Of a stretch of 64,000 nt of DNA, positions 18,212 through 26,393 are shown one piece after another. Made by a program: the position numbers and the translations under genes. The stretch spans positions 124,001-188,000 of the forward strand of contig NZ_JAXMIH010000008.1 in assembly GCF_034366625.1 (NCBI RefSeq), written 5' to 3'. Position 1 is the stretch's first letter; the number at the start of each line of letters is the position of its first letter. The notes below the pieces were generated by a model, which worked only from the letters and a program-made list of their open reading frames with translations, had not been told where the DNA came from and made no database searches. The stretch is from Prosthecobacter sp. (GTDB lineage: Bacteria > Verrucomicrobiota > Verrucomicrobiia > Verrucomicrobiales > Verrucomicrobiaceae).

Positions 18212-18967
18212 ATGATGACCACCCTTGAAATCCTCGTCCTTAGCGCCGCAGGCTGCACCGCTGGCGCGATCAATGCCATCGCGGGTGGCGGGACGCTGGT
18301 GACGTTTCCGGTGCTGCTGATGTTTGGCACGCCACCGGTGCTGGCGAATGCAACGAGCACCGTGGGGCTCGTGATCGGCACGGCGGGGAGCATCGTGAGC
18401 TTTCGTGGTCATTTGAAGGCGATCCGTCACTGGCTGGCGTGGTTCATCCCGGTGGGTGTGCTCGGCGCAGGCATCGGGAGCTGGCTGCTGACGCAGACGA
18501 GCGATGACCAGTTCTCGAAACTGGTGCCGTTCCTCGTGCTGTTCGCCACGGTGCTGTTTTTTCTTCAGGGATTCCTGCGCAAGCCGCACGCAACATCACG
18601 GCGGAATACGCTCTGGTTCTCGCTGGCTCTGCAACTGCCGGTGGCGATCTACGGCGCATTTTTCGGCGCGGGCATCGGCATTCTGATGCTGGCGTCGTTT
18701 GGATTCATGGGCATGACGAACATTCATGAGATGAACGCGCTCAAGAACCTGCTCGGCTCGCTCATCAATGTCGTGGCAGCCGTGTGGTTCATCGCCGCAG
18801 GCATGGTGAACTGGCCGCAGGCGCTGGCACTGACTGGCGGAGCACTGGTCGGCTACTATTTCGGCGCCCACTACTCGCAGCGCATCGAGCCGAGGCGTGT
18901 GCGGCATTTGATCACAGCGATTGGGCTGGTCATCTCCATCGTGATGTTCTGGCGGCAGTTTGCATGA
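18212..18967 (+). CDS. TSUP (TauE/SafE, DUF81) family membrane transporter
   Basis: 251 residues with about eight hydrophobic segments. The N-terminal AINAIAGGGTLVTFPVLLMFG and the half-repeat FFGAGIGILMLASFGFMG are the two conserved G-rich stretches of the TSUP/TauE/SafE family, with the expected NATSTVGLVIG and EMNALKNLLGS following them. The family exports sulfite, sulfoacetate or related organic anions through the inner membrane. It starts 11 bases after the repeat element, and two small lipoprotein genes follow on the same strand. The true substrate cannot be inferred; no sulfur-metabolism gene is adjacent. Confidence 0.88.
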   Translation: MMTTLEILVLSAAGCTAGAINAIAGGGTLVTFPVLLMFGTPPVLANATSTVGLVIGTAGSIVSFRGHLKAIRHWLAWFIPVGVLGAGIGSWLLTQTSDDQFSKLVPFLVLFATVLFFLQGFLRKPHATSRRNTLWFSLALQLPVAIYGAFFGAGIGILMLASFGFMGMTNIHEMNALKNLLGSLINVVAAVWFIAAGMVNWPQALALTGGALVGYYFGAHYSQRIEPRRVRHLITAIGLVISIVMFWRQFA

Positions 18968-18999
18968 CAAAGGGACGGATCACGGCTATCTGCCGCCAC

Positions 19000-19380
19000 A
19001 TGCGTTTCCTCCTCGCTTCCATCTTGCTCAGTTGCGGTCTTGCCAGTTGTTCGCTGATCACCGTGCCGCTGGGAGCGGCTGGCACGGTGGCGGGTGCCAC
19101 GGTCAAAGCCACGGGCGGAGTCGCCAAAGCGGGCGTGCAGGCGATGGGCAGCCATCGTCAGCCTGCACCACAGCCCCAGCAGCCGTATTATCCACCCCAA
19201 GGTTACCCTCAGCACCCTTACCCAGCGCAGTATTATCCACCTCAGCAGGGTTATACGCAGCAGCCATACGCTCCTGTTTATCCCCAACAGCCGCAGGCTT
19301 ACCCGTATCCGCCTCAGCAGCCGCAGGGCCAGTGGTATCAAGGACGCTGGTATCCCTACCCACCGCAGCCGGTGAGATGA
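19000..19380 (+). CDS. small lipoprotein with Pro/Tyr/Gln-rich tail
   Basis: 126 residues from the ATG at 19000 (an in-frame ATG at 18964 overlaps the TSUP stop region and weakens the signal). The signal MRFLLASILLSCGLASC ends in a lipobox (LASC), so it should be lipid-anchored. A short core, SLITVPLGAAGTVAGATVKATGG, is followed by a low-complexity tail of about 75 residues made of PQQPY, YYPPQGYP and QPQAYPYPP units ending in a Trp/Tyr-rich segment. Such tails are disordered and may bind peptidoglycan or other proteins; this is speculation. The core SCSLITVP is shared with the next gene, so the two are paralogues. Confidence 0.75.
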   Translation: MRFLLASILLSCGLASCSLITVPLGAAGTVAGATVKATGGVAKAGVQAMGSHRQPAPQPQQPYYPPQGYPQHPYPAQYYPPQQGYTQQPYAPVYPQQPQAYPYPPQQPQGQWYQGRWYPYPPQPVR

Positions 19381-19428
19381 GCCATCGGTTCGGATGACAA
19401 ATTCTCCACACGGTCTAAAATTTCATCC

Positions 19429-19683
19429 ATGAAAACTAGCCTTGTTCTGCTTCTCGCATCCTTTGCAGCCACAGGCTGCTCCCTCATCACCGTGCCGGTG
19501 AAAACAGCCGGCAGCATCGTGACGACGACCGTCAAAACGACCGGTGACATCGTGACGGCACCGTTTGATGCGGTGGGCAGGAGCAGGGAGGCATCCGAAC
19601 CTGATGCAAAAAAAGAGGAGGAATTGCAAAAGCCTCCGACCTCCTATCTCGAGGTGCGACCTGCGGAGCCTGTGCAGCGGTGA
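19429..19683 (+). CDS. small lipoprotein, paralogue of the preceding gene
   Basis: 84 residues: signal MKTSLVLLLASFAATGC with the acylated cysteine at about 17, then SLITVPVKTAGSIVTTTVKTTGDIV, then a charged tail rich in Lys and Glu. The GCSLITVPVKTAG core parallels CSLITVPLGAAG of the upstream lipoprotein, which suggests tandem duplication followed by replacement of the tail. It is probably an envelope lipoprotein of unknown function. It ends convergently 46 bases from the kinase stop. Confidence 0.72.
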   Translation: MKTSLVLLLASFAATGCSLITVPVKTAGSIVTTTVKTTGDIVTAPFDAVGRSREASEPDAKKEEELQKPPTSYLEVRPAEPVQR

Positions 19684-19690
19684 ATCCTGC

Positions 19691-19727
19691 GGTGCCTGGC
19701 GGCGTCATTGATGCCACCGGGCCGCCG
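19691..19727. terminator. possible bidirectional hairpin between convergent genes
   Basis: Between the lipoprotein stop (19683) and the kinase stop (19730), GGCGGC at 19698-19703 can pair with GCCGCC at 19721-19726, and an inner GGC...GCC pairing with one G-T wobble extends the stem. There is no T tract on either side, so intrinsic termination is doubtful; the convergent location is the main support. Confidence 0.3.
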
Positions 19728-19729
19728 CC

Positions 19730-22700
19730 TCAAAGCTCTGGCAATTGGAACTGAGGCACAGGTTTGTCTTTCGGGCTGAGATACGCCACCTCGAGATACA
19801 CATCCCACCACGCAGAGACCACAGCACCCGGGGCGGCCCGCATGCTGGCGCGCAGAAGTCGGAGGTGGGTGGTGATGCCAGGATCCGTGAACTGGATATT
19901 CTTCCGCGTATCAGGGAGTGGGACGACGTCTGGCGAACTCAAATCGGTGCCAGGAGGAAAGCCGCCTTCAATCCGGTGGAAAATGGCACCCGTGTTAGGA
20001 TCGACGAAGTCGAGCAGGTAGTTCGGGCCGCCGTTCGGCAGAGTTGGCTTGTACGCGTGCCAGCGCAGGACGAAGCCTTTGGCGGTGTTGGCTGTTTGGA
20101 AGGTCAGCGGTTCGCCGTCCGCGATTCTCCTGCCGTCTTTGGCTGATTTCTGCAACTGCACGCGCATGACGGCGTGGTCGGGCAGCACGATGTCCTTCTC
20201 GCAGGTGAACAGCGCGCCCTCCGGCGCTGGCGGACGCGGCACTCCCGGTTCGCGCAGAATCCGCAATGCCATGGTGTACGTCCAGCCGTCGCGGTGCTTT
20301 ATGTGGCCGATCTCCGGGACAGCGCCGTCGGGCAGCGACAACCGAGGCCTTTGCATCAGTTCCTGTTCGATTTGCCGGGTGGCTACACTCACTTCCGCCG
20401 GTGTGAAATCATCCGGCAGCGTCCAGTTCAGCACACGCGTGTCATGCAGGCCGATCCAGTGCTTGCGCAGCCAGAAGGGATCATCAGCGGCAGGCACTTT
20501 GCCATCGGGAGCGCGTGTCACATCCTGCCAGAGCTCGATGCCGAGGCCATGGTTCGAGTCGCGCTCAAAGAAGACGCAGATGTCGCGGCTGCCAGGCGGG
20601 TTTTCGACGCGTAGCATGTTGAAGTCGATCGCCATCGGGATCTGCGGCGCTGTGGACGCCGCGGGTTGCGGCAGCGCCTGGATCAGCGTGTCTGCGGCGG
20701 TTCCTGCCTGAGACAGAGCTTGTCCGGGCAGGATGGTGATGCCTGGGGGCAGTTTCATCGTGCGCACACGTAGAATCATCTCCTTCGGATGCTCCGGGTG
20801 GATGGTGGCACTGCCATGGGTGCGGAAGAGGGTGATTTCACGCATGGAACCCGGGGGAAGGAAGGTTTGCGCGGGTGTTTCGAGCGGCCACCAGTTCAGC
20901 AGCTCATCATGCTCGATGTGGTGGCTAAAGTGCGCCTCCACGTCGCGGTTTGGCACGGTGCGGGTGCCGTCCGGTTTGGATGCGTTGACGGCCCAGAACC
21001 AGAGCTGGTCGGCCGCTGCATTATCATCATCACGTTTGGCCGTCCAGAACACCTCGCCGTTGTAGGCGGCGTTTTTTCCTGCGCCGATGATGGCGGAAAG
21101 CTCCGGCACCAGCACGCGGCTGTCGTCGCCCTGACGCATGAAGACCTCCAGCACGGCGAGCTGGTCCTCAGGCACGCGGACGTTCAGAAAATTGGATGCC
21201 TGATGCACCAGGCCGCCTGGGTATTCGCGATGGCTGCCGTTCGAACTCAATTCCACCTGACTGGACATGCTCGCAGCGGACCGAGGTGCAACCGCGCGAT
21301 AGCTGAGCATGTAAACAGCGGCGGCAGTGACGAACAGGAGACCGCCGACCAGAAGGATGAGCAAAACCACCATGCAGCCCGTGTTCCCTTTCTTGCGAGC
21401 CGAGAGAATGAGCAATATCAGACCCCCGACGATGATCGCCACAACGGCCAGCGCGATGAAGGGGAAAAGCGTCACATGCTCATTCCTGACGGCGGCTGGC
21501 TGTGTCTGCTCATGGGGCGTCTGCTGAATCACCGGCACTTCCAACAGCAACGGCCTGCCGTTCAGACGGCACAGCTCCACGCGCGCGCCCTGCTCGGTTT
21601 TAGCGGAGTTGAGGGCGGTGTCGAGCAGTTCATCACGCAGCAGCAGATAGTCGCCTGTGATTTCGCTCGTCGCCGTTGCGCCGCCGATGGCGCGGACGAT
21701 GCGCACACGGTCAGCGCCGACCTTGGAGAGTTCGATTCGCGCTTTGACCGCATGCAGTTTCGTTTTGGCATCGCGTTGGAGTGACGTGCGTTGATTTCCC
21801 TCGTCGTCGCCCAGATGCACCATGCCCGGCTGGCTGGCGCTGACGAACCAGACGGCCTCCGTGTGCGATTCGTTCCAAGAGCGCTGTCCGTAGAGGCTCA
21901 CCCAGCGCGGATGGGCCGAGGTCATGACCTCGGAGACCTTGAGGGAAGCTCGCTGCTCCGTGCTGCCCGTGTCTTCCAGGTCAAAGATGGTGCCAGCGTA
22001 GGTTTTTCCAGCGATGACGGGCAGCTCGCCAATCGGGCGCAAGTTCTTCGAGGCCTGCTGGGCGAGCTCGGGTGTGGGCAGCACAAAATTCAGCCGCCAC
22101 GCGTGCAGCCCGGGCGGGAAAGCGCGCCACGGCTGGTTGCCTGCGGGAGCGCCTGGCATCACGAGCGAGCTTTGTCCCGTGTTGCGGTCCGCATCGACCA
22201 GCTTGCGCCGCTTGTCAGCCGGCGGGTAATGGCCTGTGAGTTCGGTCCGCACTTCAGCGATGCCGCCTTCCACCTGAACGTGCAGATCCACCGTCACTAC
22301 GTTCCCCTCCACGCCGACCAGTTGCGCCGCCGCGCTCTTCACCATGATCTGCCCGCCACCGAAATGGCCAACCAGACGATAGCTCCAGACCGCCAGCATC
22401 ACCGCTGCTCCCCCGACAGCCAGGAGTCCAAGAATCACGATGGCTGCGCCACGCCGCCGAGGCTGCGCAGAGCCATCGCCGTCACGGGCACGGTGAAAGA
22501 GCGCCACCACTCCAGCCATCAGCAGCGCACCGGCGATCAGATAGAAGAGGGCTATGCGCTGCTGCTCCGTGCGTTCTTTGGCGAGCGCGGCGTGATTCAG
22601 CGCCAAATCCGCCTGCATCGCCCGCAGTTGAAGACGCTGCGAGTCTTTCGTCAGTGTCGCAGCTTCAAGACGAATCCGTTCCTGCTGCTCCGGCTCAGTG

Positions 22701-24568
22701 GCGGCTTGTTGCTTGGTACGAACGGTGTTCAATTCCGCCTGTTTGTCTGCTGCCATCCTCCTCGCTTCGATGGCCTGCTGCCCGGCACGCTGGCGGGCGA
22801 CAAGGTGCTTTCTCGCCGTCACCGTGAGGCCAAAATCATCCACGATCTCGTTCAACACCGGCGCGCCCAGCAGCAGGGCGGTGCCGAGGCTGAGTCCAGC
22901 CACACCCGCCCACCGCCACGGGCGGCGCAGGGCACCCTGCGGCTCAACCGGGCTGCTCCGGCGACGGAACAGCCGGCCGATGATGAAAGGCAACGCGAAA
23001 ATCAGCAGCAGCAGGCCGAGGGCAAACACGAGCACGTCTCCGCCCCCGCCGCTGGTGCTCCCGCCGATCAGAGGCATTGCCAACACCAGTACAATTGTGA
23101 TGCCGATGACCACCGGGAGCAGATACAAGGCGTAAATCAACTTGGAACCAGAGGGCACGCCGAGTCGTTCGGCGGGCGTGTTCCCCGGCGCACGGCCCGT
23201 GGCGGCGGTGACGGCATCGCGGATCGCGGTGAACCACTCGGCGACGCGCGCGTTCCAGATGGAGGGGAAGTCGAAGATGCCTTCCATCGGCGACAGCAGG
23301 ACTTGTTTGCACTGAGCGTCCTCCTCGTAAGTCACGCTGAGGAGGTCGAGGCCCACCGGATTCATCGTGCGCGGATACCGGCCGATGCTCAGGTCACGGA
23401 TGGCGGTGAGCGGGATGACGGTGGTCGTCCCGGCGCGCGAGTGCGTGAGCTGGTGGTCGTCGAGGATGAGCTGCCCGCGCGTGCGGTGGCACGAGAACTG
23501 TCCGCTTGCGGTGGCGATCTTCTCCGGGGTGACGAGGGTGCTGGTGCCGATTTTGAGGAAGCGCGACGGGGTTCCAACGTGAGCCTCCTCACGTCGGCTG
23601 TTGCCGGAAGTTCCAATCGCCGCCTCCACCTGTGTGCGAAACTCCGCCGCTGTCGCAAAACGCATCTCCGGCTTCGTTTCCAGCGCGCGCAGCACGATCT
23701 CATCGAGCCGCACGTCGATCTGCACACGCTTCGACGGCGGTTCGAGATTCGTCTGCGGCAGTTCGCCAGTCAGCAGTTCATACAGCACCACGCCGAGTGA
23801 ATATATGTCCACGCGATGATCCGCGTGGCGCGGATCGCTCTGCTGCTCCGGCGCGGCATACGTCGGTGTGCCGAGAGCCGTAGTCCGCGAGTCTTCTCGC
23901 GGCTCTTCGTCCCCTGATCCGCGAGAGGACTCGCGGGCTACGATCTTCGCGATGCCAAAGTCCGCGATCTTCACGCGTCCCTCCTTGTCCATCAGCAGAT
24001 TCTCCGGCTTGATGTCACGATGCACGATGCCGTGCTCGTGCGCGTATTGCAGCGCCTCGCAGACTGGCGGCACGATGGCCAGCGCCTGCTCCGGCGTGAA
24101 ACGTCCCGCCGTCATCGCCTGGCGCAGATTCACACCGTCGATGAATTCCATCAGCAGGAAATAGAAGCCGCCTGCCTGGCCGAAGTCGTGAATCGTGACG
24201 ATGTGGGGATGATTCAGCGCCGCGAGCGCCTGCGCCTCCTTTTCAAAGCGCGCGGCGAATTTCGCATCGTCCGCACGCTCCGGCGCGAGCAGCTTCAACG
24301 CCACAAGACGGTTCAGGGACTTCTGCCGTGCTTTATAGACCACGCCCATGCCGCCACGACCAAGGCACTCCAGAATTTCGAGCTGCGGGAAGTGCGGAGC
24401 TAGTTCCTCCGGCGTTAACGGCGTTTGTGTAGCGACCGGCGCGGCATCCGGCGGCATCGTTTCGGTCGCGAAGTTCAACGCGGCGAGACAACGCGGGCAC
24501 AAACCTTGCGGCGCATCACTCGGCAGCTCGCAGCCGCATTTGGGGCATGGGGTGGATTCGGAATTCAT
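19730..24568 (-). CDS. giant membrane Ser/Thr protein kinase with N-terminal zinc ribbon
   Basis: 1612 residues from ATG 24568 (a GTG three codons upstream is in frame). A zinc ribbon, CPKCGC...CPRC, occupies residues 8-27. The kinase domain spans about 62-325: GRGGMG loop at 70-75, catalytic lysine near 92 (VALKLL), HRDIKPENLL with the catalytic Asp near 185, IADFGIAK near 203 and GTPTYAAPE near 233. After a PH-like part come hydrophobic segments (for example ALYLLPVVIGITIVLVLA, LFPFIALAVVAIIVGGLI, VVLLILLVGGLLFVTAAA), about seven in all, separating large soluble regions that presumably face the periplasm. The activation loop carries about 20 extra residues encoded by a REP-like doublet. The gene lies 53 bases downstream of an ECF sigma gene on the same strand, so the two likely form one regulatory unit. 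The soluble C-terminal regions are unrecognised. Confidence 0.88.
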   Translation of the reverse strand: MNSESTPCPKCGCELPSDAPQGLCPRCLAALNFATETMPPDAAPVATQTPLTPEELAPHFPQLEILECLGRGGMGVVYKARQKSLNRLVALKLLAPERADDAKFAARFEKEAQALAALNHPHIVTIHDFGQAGGFYFLLMEFIDGVNLRQAMTAGRFTPEQALAIVPPVCEALQYAHEHGIVHRDIKPENLLMDKEGRVKIADFGIAKIVARESSRGSGDEEPREDSRTTALGTPTYAAPEQQSDPRHADHRVDIYSLGVVLYELLTGELPQTNLEPPSKRVQIDVRLDEIVLRALETKPEMRFATAAEFRTQVEAAIGTSGNSRREEAHVGTPSRFLKIGTSTLVTPEKIATASGQFSCHRTRGQLILDDHQLTHSRAGTTTVIPLTAIRDLSIGRYPRTMNPVGLDLLSVTYEEDAQCKQVLLSPMEGIFDFPSIWNARVAEWFTAIRDAVTAATGRAPGNTPAERLGVPSGSKLIYALYLLPVVIGITIVLVLAMPLIGGSTSGGGGDVLVFALGLLLLIFALPFIIGRLFRRRSSPVEPQGALRRPWRWAGVAGLSLGTALLLGAPVLNEIVDDFGLTVTARKHLVARQRAGQQAIEARRMAADKQAELNTVRTKQQAATEPEQQERIRLEAATLTKDSQRLQLRAMQADLALNHAALAKERTEQQRIALFYLIAGALLMAGVVALFHRARDGDGSAQPRRRGAAIVILGLLAVGGAAVMLAVWSYRLVGHFGGGQIMVKSAAAQLVGVEGNVVTVDLHVQVEGGIAEVRTELTGHYPPADKRRKLVDADRNTGQSSLVMPGAPAGNQPWRAFPPGLHAWRLNFVLPTPELAQQASKNLRPIGELPVIAGKTYAGTIFDLEDTGSTEQRASLKVSEVMTSAHPRWVSLYGQRSWNESHTEAVWFVSASQPGMVHLGDDEGNQRTSLQRDAKTKLHAVKARIELSKVGADRVRIVRAIGGATATSEITGDYLLLRDELLDTALNSAKTEQGARVELCRLNGRPLLLEVPVIQQTPHEQTQPAAVRNEHVTLFPFIALAVVAIIVGGLILLILSARKKGNTGCMVVLLILLVGGLLFVTAAAVYMLSYRAVAPRSAASMSSQVELSSNGSHREYPGGLVHQASNFLNVRVPEDQLAVLEVFMRQGDDSRVLVPELSAIIGAGKNAAYNGEVFWTAKRDDDNAAADQLWFWAVNASKPDGTRTVPNRDVEAHFSHHIEHDELLNWWPLETPAQTFLPPGSMREITLFRTHGSATIHPEHPKEMILRVRTMKLPPGITILPGQALSQAGTAADTLIQALPQPAASTAPQIPMAIDFNMLRVENPPGSRDICVFFERDSNHGLGIELWQDVTRAPDGKVPAADDPFWLRKHWIGLHDTRVLNWTLPDDFTPAEVSVATRQIEQELMQRPRLSLPDGAVPEIGHIKHRDGWTYTMALRILREPGVPRPPAPEGALFTCEKDIVLPDHAVMRVQLQKSAKDGRRIADGEPLTFQTANTAKGFVLRWHAYKPTLPNGGPNYLLDFVDPNTGAIFHRIEGGFPPGTDLSSPDVVPLPDTRKNIQFTDPGITTHLRLLRASMRAAPGAVVSAWWDVYLEVAYLSPKDKPVPQFQLPEL
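23879..23942. repeat. REP-like hairpin doublet inside the kinase coding sequence (copy 3)
   Basis: Arms of 24 bases, 23879-23902 and 23919-23942, are separated by 16 bases. Read inward, the arms begin CGTAGT and CGTAGC, and each folds CCGCGAG-tctt/tcct-CTCGCGG. The two differences fall in the head and the loop, so all stem pairs are kept. The element is translated as part of the kinase activation loop, between IAKIV and ALGTP, as residues approximating ARESSRGSGDEEPREDSRTT. Confidence 0.85.
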
Positions 24569-24621
24569 CGCTTCCACGGGTAGTTCAGGGATTTCGCAGG
24601 TCTGTTACAAGCGATTTCCCA

Positions 24622-25359
24622 TCAATCTCCGCCCAGCACCGTCACGATGTGCCGCATTTCCGTTTCCACGTCCTCACCTTCCGCCAGCGTCGCGGCGATG
24701 TTTGCGCGAAACAGCTCGCGGAAGCGCTTTCGCAGCCGATGCACCGCCACGCGTGCAGCGCCTTCACTGGAGTTCGTTTTTGCCGCCAGTTCCGCATACG
24801 AGATGCTGCCGCGATCCAGTGTGAGGCAGTGTTTCATGGCCTGAAAATCATCCGCTTTGCCTGCGGAGGTGAACTCGGCCTCCAAAGTCGCCAACGTCTG
24901 CTCCAGCAGCGTCATGGCCCATCTTCGCTCAAACATCGCATCCGGCGCGAGTTCAGGTTCGTTGGCAAACCGGCGTTCCGCATCTTCTGCGTCGAGCGGC
25001 ACATGCGTGATGTGCCCGCCGCGTTTCAGCGAGGCATTCTTGTGCCACTCGTTAATCAGGAAGCGCTTCATCGCCACGAGCAGGAAGGTGCGGAAGCGGC
25101 CGTGCTCTGGCCCTGCCGCCTGGAGCCAGTCCTTTTCCAGCAATCGCGCAAAAAACTCCTGCGTCAGATCCTGCGCGTCATGCGGCGCATGCCCGTCACG
25201 CCGCACATACGCGTAGAGCGGATACCAGTAGGCCCGGCACAGCGTTTCCATCGCCTGTTTCGATTCCGGTGCATTCTCGTGCTTCGCCGCCAGTACGATG
25301 GACCACCGCGTGGTCGCGAAAAGCGGTGCTGGCGCTGCGGAGGAGTCGTTTCGAGACAT
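24622..25359 (-). CDS. ECF-type RNA polymerase sigma factor
   Basis: 245 residues from ATG 25359 (MSRNDSSAAP); an ATG six codons upstream at 25377 is possible. ATTRWSIVLAA near the start is typical of ECF-like sigma factors of Planctomycetes and Verrucomicrobia. Region 2 is seen in YWYPLYAYVRRDGHAPHDAQDLTQEFFARLL, read in two parts (core binding, then the DLTQEFF helix), followed by RFRTFLLVAMKRFL. Region 4 contains ISYAELAAKTNSSEGAARVAVHRLRKRFRELF, again in two parts (helix-turn-helix). These sigma factors often adjoin Ser/Thr kinases, as here, so phosphorylation by the downstream kinase is a reasonable hypothesis. No anti-sigma gene is adjacent. The promoter it recognises is not identifiable from one window. 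Confidence 0.9.
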   Translation of the reverse strand: MSRNDSSAAPAPLFATTRWSIVLAAKHENAPESKQAMETLCRAYWYPLYAYVRRDGHAPHDAQDLTQEFFARLLEKDWLQAAGPEHGRFRTFLLVAMKRFLINEWHKNASLKRGGHITHVPLDAEDAERRFANEPELAPDAMFERRWAMTLLEQTLATLEAEFTSAGKADDFQAMKHCLTLDRGSISYAELAAKTNSSEGAARVAVHRLRKRFRELFRANIAATLAEGEDVETEMRHIVTVLGGD

Positions 25360-25377
25360 GTGGTGCTGTTTCTTCAA

Positions 25378-25572
25378 GGAACGCTGCCGCCTGTTACACC
25401 GGAATCACACCAACTGCCACGATCCGCGCCTGGGACGCATCGCGCTCGAACAGAGCCTTTCGCCCATCATGTCACGGAATAGTTGAGCCTTGGGCTGAAA
25501 ATCATTCTTGACGTTGACTGGCAAAAAATACTAGCCTGCGTCCGTTTATCACACCAAATCAAAAAACGCGCC
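25378..25572. promoter_or_regulatory. divergent intergenic region, sigma factor / SHD1 protein
   Basis: About 195 bases between divergently transcribed genes, so it should contain both promoters. On the plus strand TTGACG at 25508-25513 and TACTAG at 25529-25534 resemble -35/-10 elements, but the 15-base spacer is short and the match is modest. No clear element is visible for the sigma gene, which may be autoregulated. Confidence 0.35.
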
Positions 25573-26280
25573 ATGAAAACACACCTCCTCGCCAGTCTGT
25601 GCCTGATTGCTGCCACCACTCTCTCCGCCCGCGAATTCACCGACCTGCAGGGGCGCAAGCTCGATGCCGAGCTGGTGGCCGTTGCTGGAGGCCAGGCCAC
25701 TTTGAAGCGTGCCAGTGATGGACGCAGCTTTACCGTCCCGGCCGCCTCCTTCTCGGCGGACGACCAGAAATTCATGAAGGACTGGGCCGATCAAAACGCC
25801 AAGTACAATTTTGAAGTGAAGTACACGAAGAAGAAAATGGGCGAGACCAAGCAGAAGCAGGGTGTCGTCACGGTGGAGGATGAGCGTTGGATTTACAAAA
25901 TCGAGATCAAGAACCGGATGCCCGTGGCTGTCGGTGACCTGCGTGTGGACTACTGGTGTTTCCGCAGAGAAGACGGCGGTACGGGCAAAGGTGGCGCACG
26001 CATTGAAACCTCCGGCAGTTCCAAAGTGAGCGCCATTCCTGGCTCCTCAAGCGCCACGGTGGATACGACCGAGATCGTGCTCCACAAAGAAGAGCTCCGA
26101 GGTGATTACTACTATATCGGCGGCAACAAGAACCGGCAGGCGGATGGCATGGGCGGCCTCGTGGTGCGCATCTTTGACAAGAATGACCGCGAAGTACACA
26201 AATACGCCACCAAGGACGACCTCCTAGCCGCAGCCGTGGGCAAACCGAGTGCGAATGGCTCCAGCACGAACAACAAATAG
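25573..26280 (+). CDS. secreted SHD1-type domain protein
   Basis: 235 residues from ATG 25573, chosen because MKTHLLASLCLIAATTLSA is a clean signal peptide; the frame continues upstream only as noncoding. Residues 18-75 (REFTDLQGRKLDAELV, then DGRSFTVPAASFSADD and QKFMKDW) match the SLA1-homology-like domain often found once or repeatedly in secreted verrucomicrobial and planctomycetal proteins. The remaining 150 residues are beta-rich with no family I recognise. It is monocistronic, ended by a strong terminator at 26327-26359. The cellular role is unknown; similar domains bind peptides in eukaryotes, which need not apply here. Confidence 0.75.
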   Translation: MKTHLLASLCLIAATTLSAREFTDLQGRKLDAELVAVAGGQATLKRASDGRSFTVPAASFSADDQKFMKDWADQNAKYNFEVKYTKKKMGETKQKQGVVTVEDERWIYKIEIKNRMPVAVGDLRVDYWCFRREDGGTGKGGARIETSGSSKVSAIPGSSSATVDTTEIVLHKEELRGDYYYIGGNKNRQADGMGGLVVRIFDKNDREVHKYATKDDLLAAAVGKPSANGSSTNNK

Positions 26281-26326
26281 CCGCGCTTCTTCGCGATTGA
26301 TCTTTCCAGCATTATCCGCTGATTGC

Positions 26327-26359
26327 AGCGCCGGGTGTCACCACCCGGCGCTTTGTTTT
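26327..26359 (+). terminator. rho-independent terminator after the SHD1 gene
   Basis: Perfect 11-base inverted arms AGCGCCGGGTG (26327-26337) and CACCCGGCGCT (26342-26352) with loop tcac, followed by TTGTTTT. This is the clearest intrinsic terminator in the window, and it shows that mfd has its own promoter or depends on read-through. Confidence 0.88.
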
Positions 26360-26393
26360 GGATCCCGTCAAGCGTGCCCCCAAACCCCGCGGC

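Noticed and set aside
21791..23800. 669-codon plus-strand frame opposite the kinase
   Set aside because: The minus strand encodes a clear kinase and membrane segments; the opposite product is Arg/His-rich without structure.
25508..25534. TTGACG/TACTAG as a definite promoter
   Set aside because: Spacer of 15 bases and weak -10 make it only a candidate, noted under the intergenic region.
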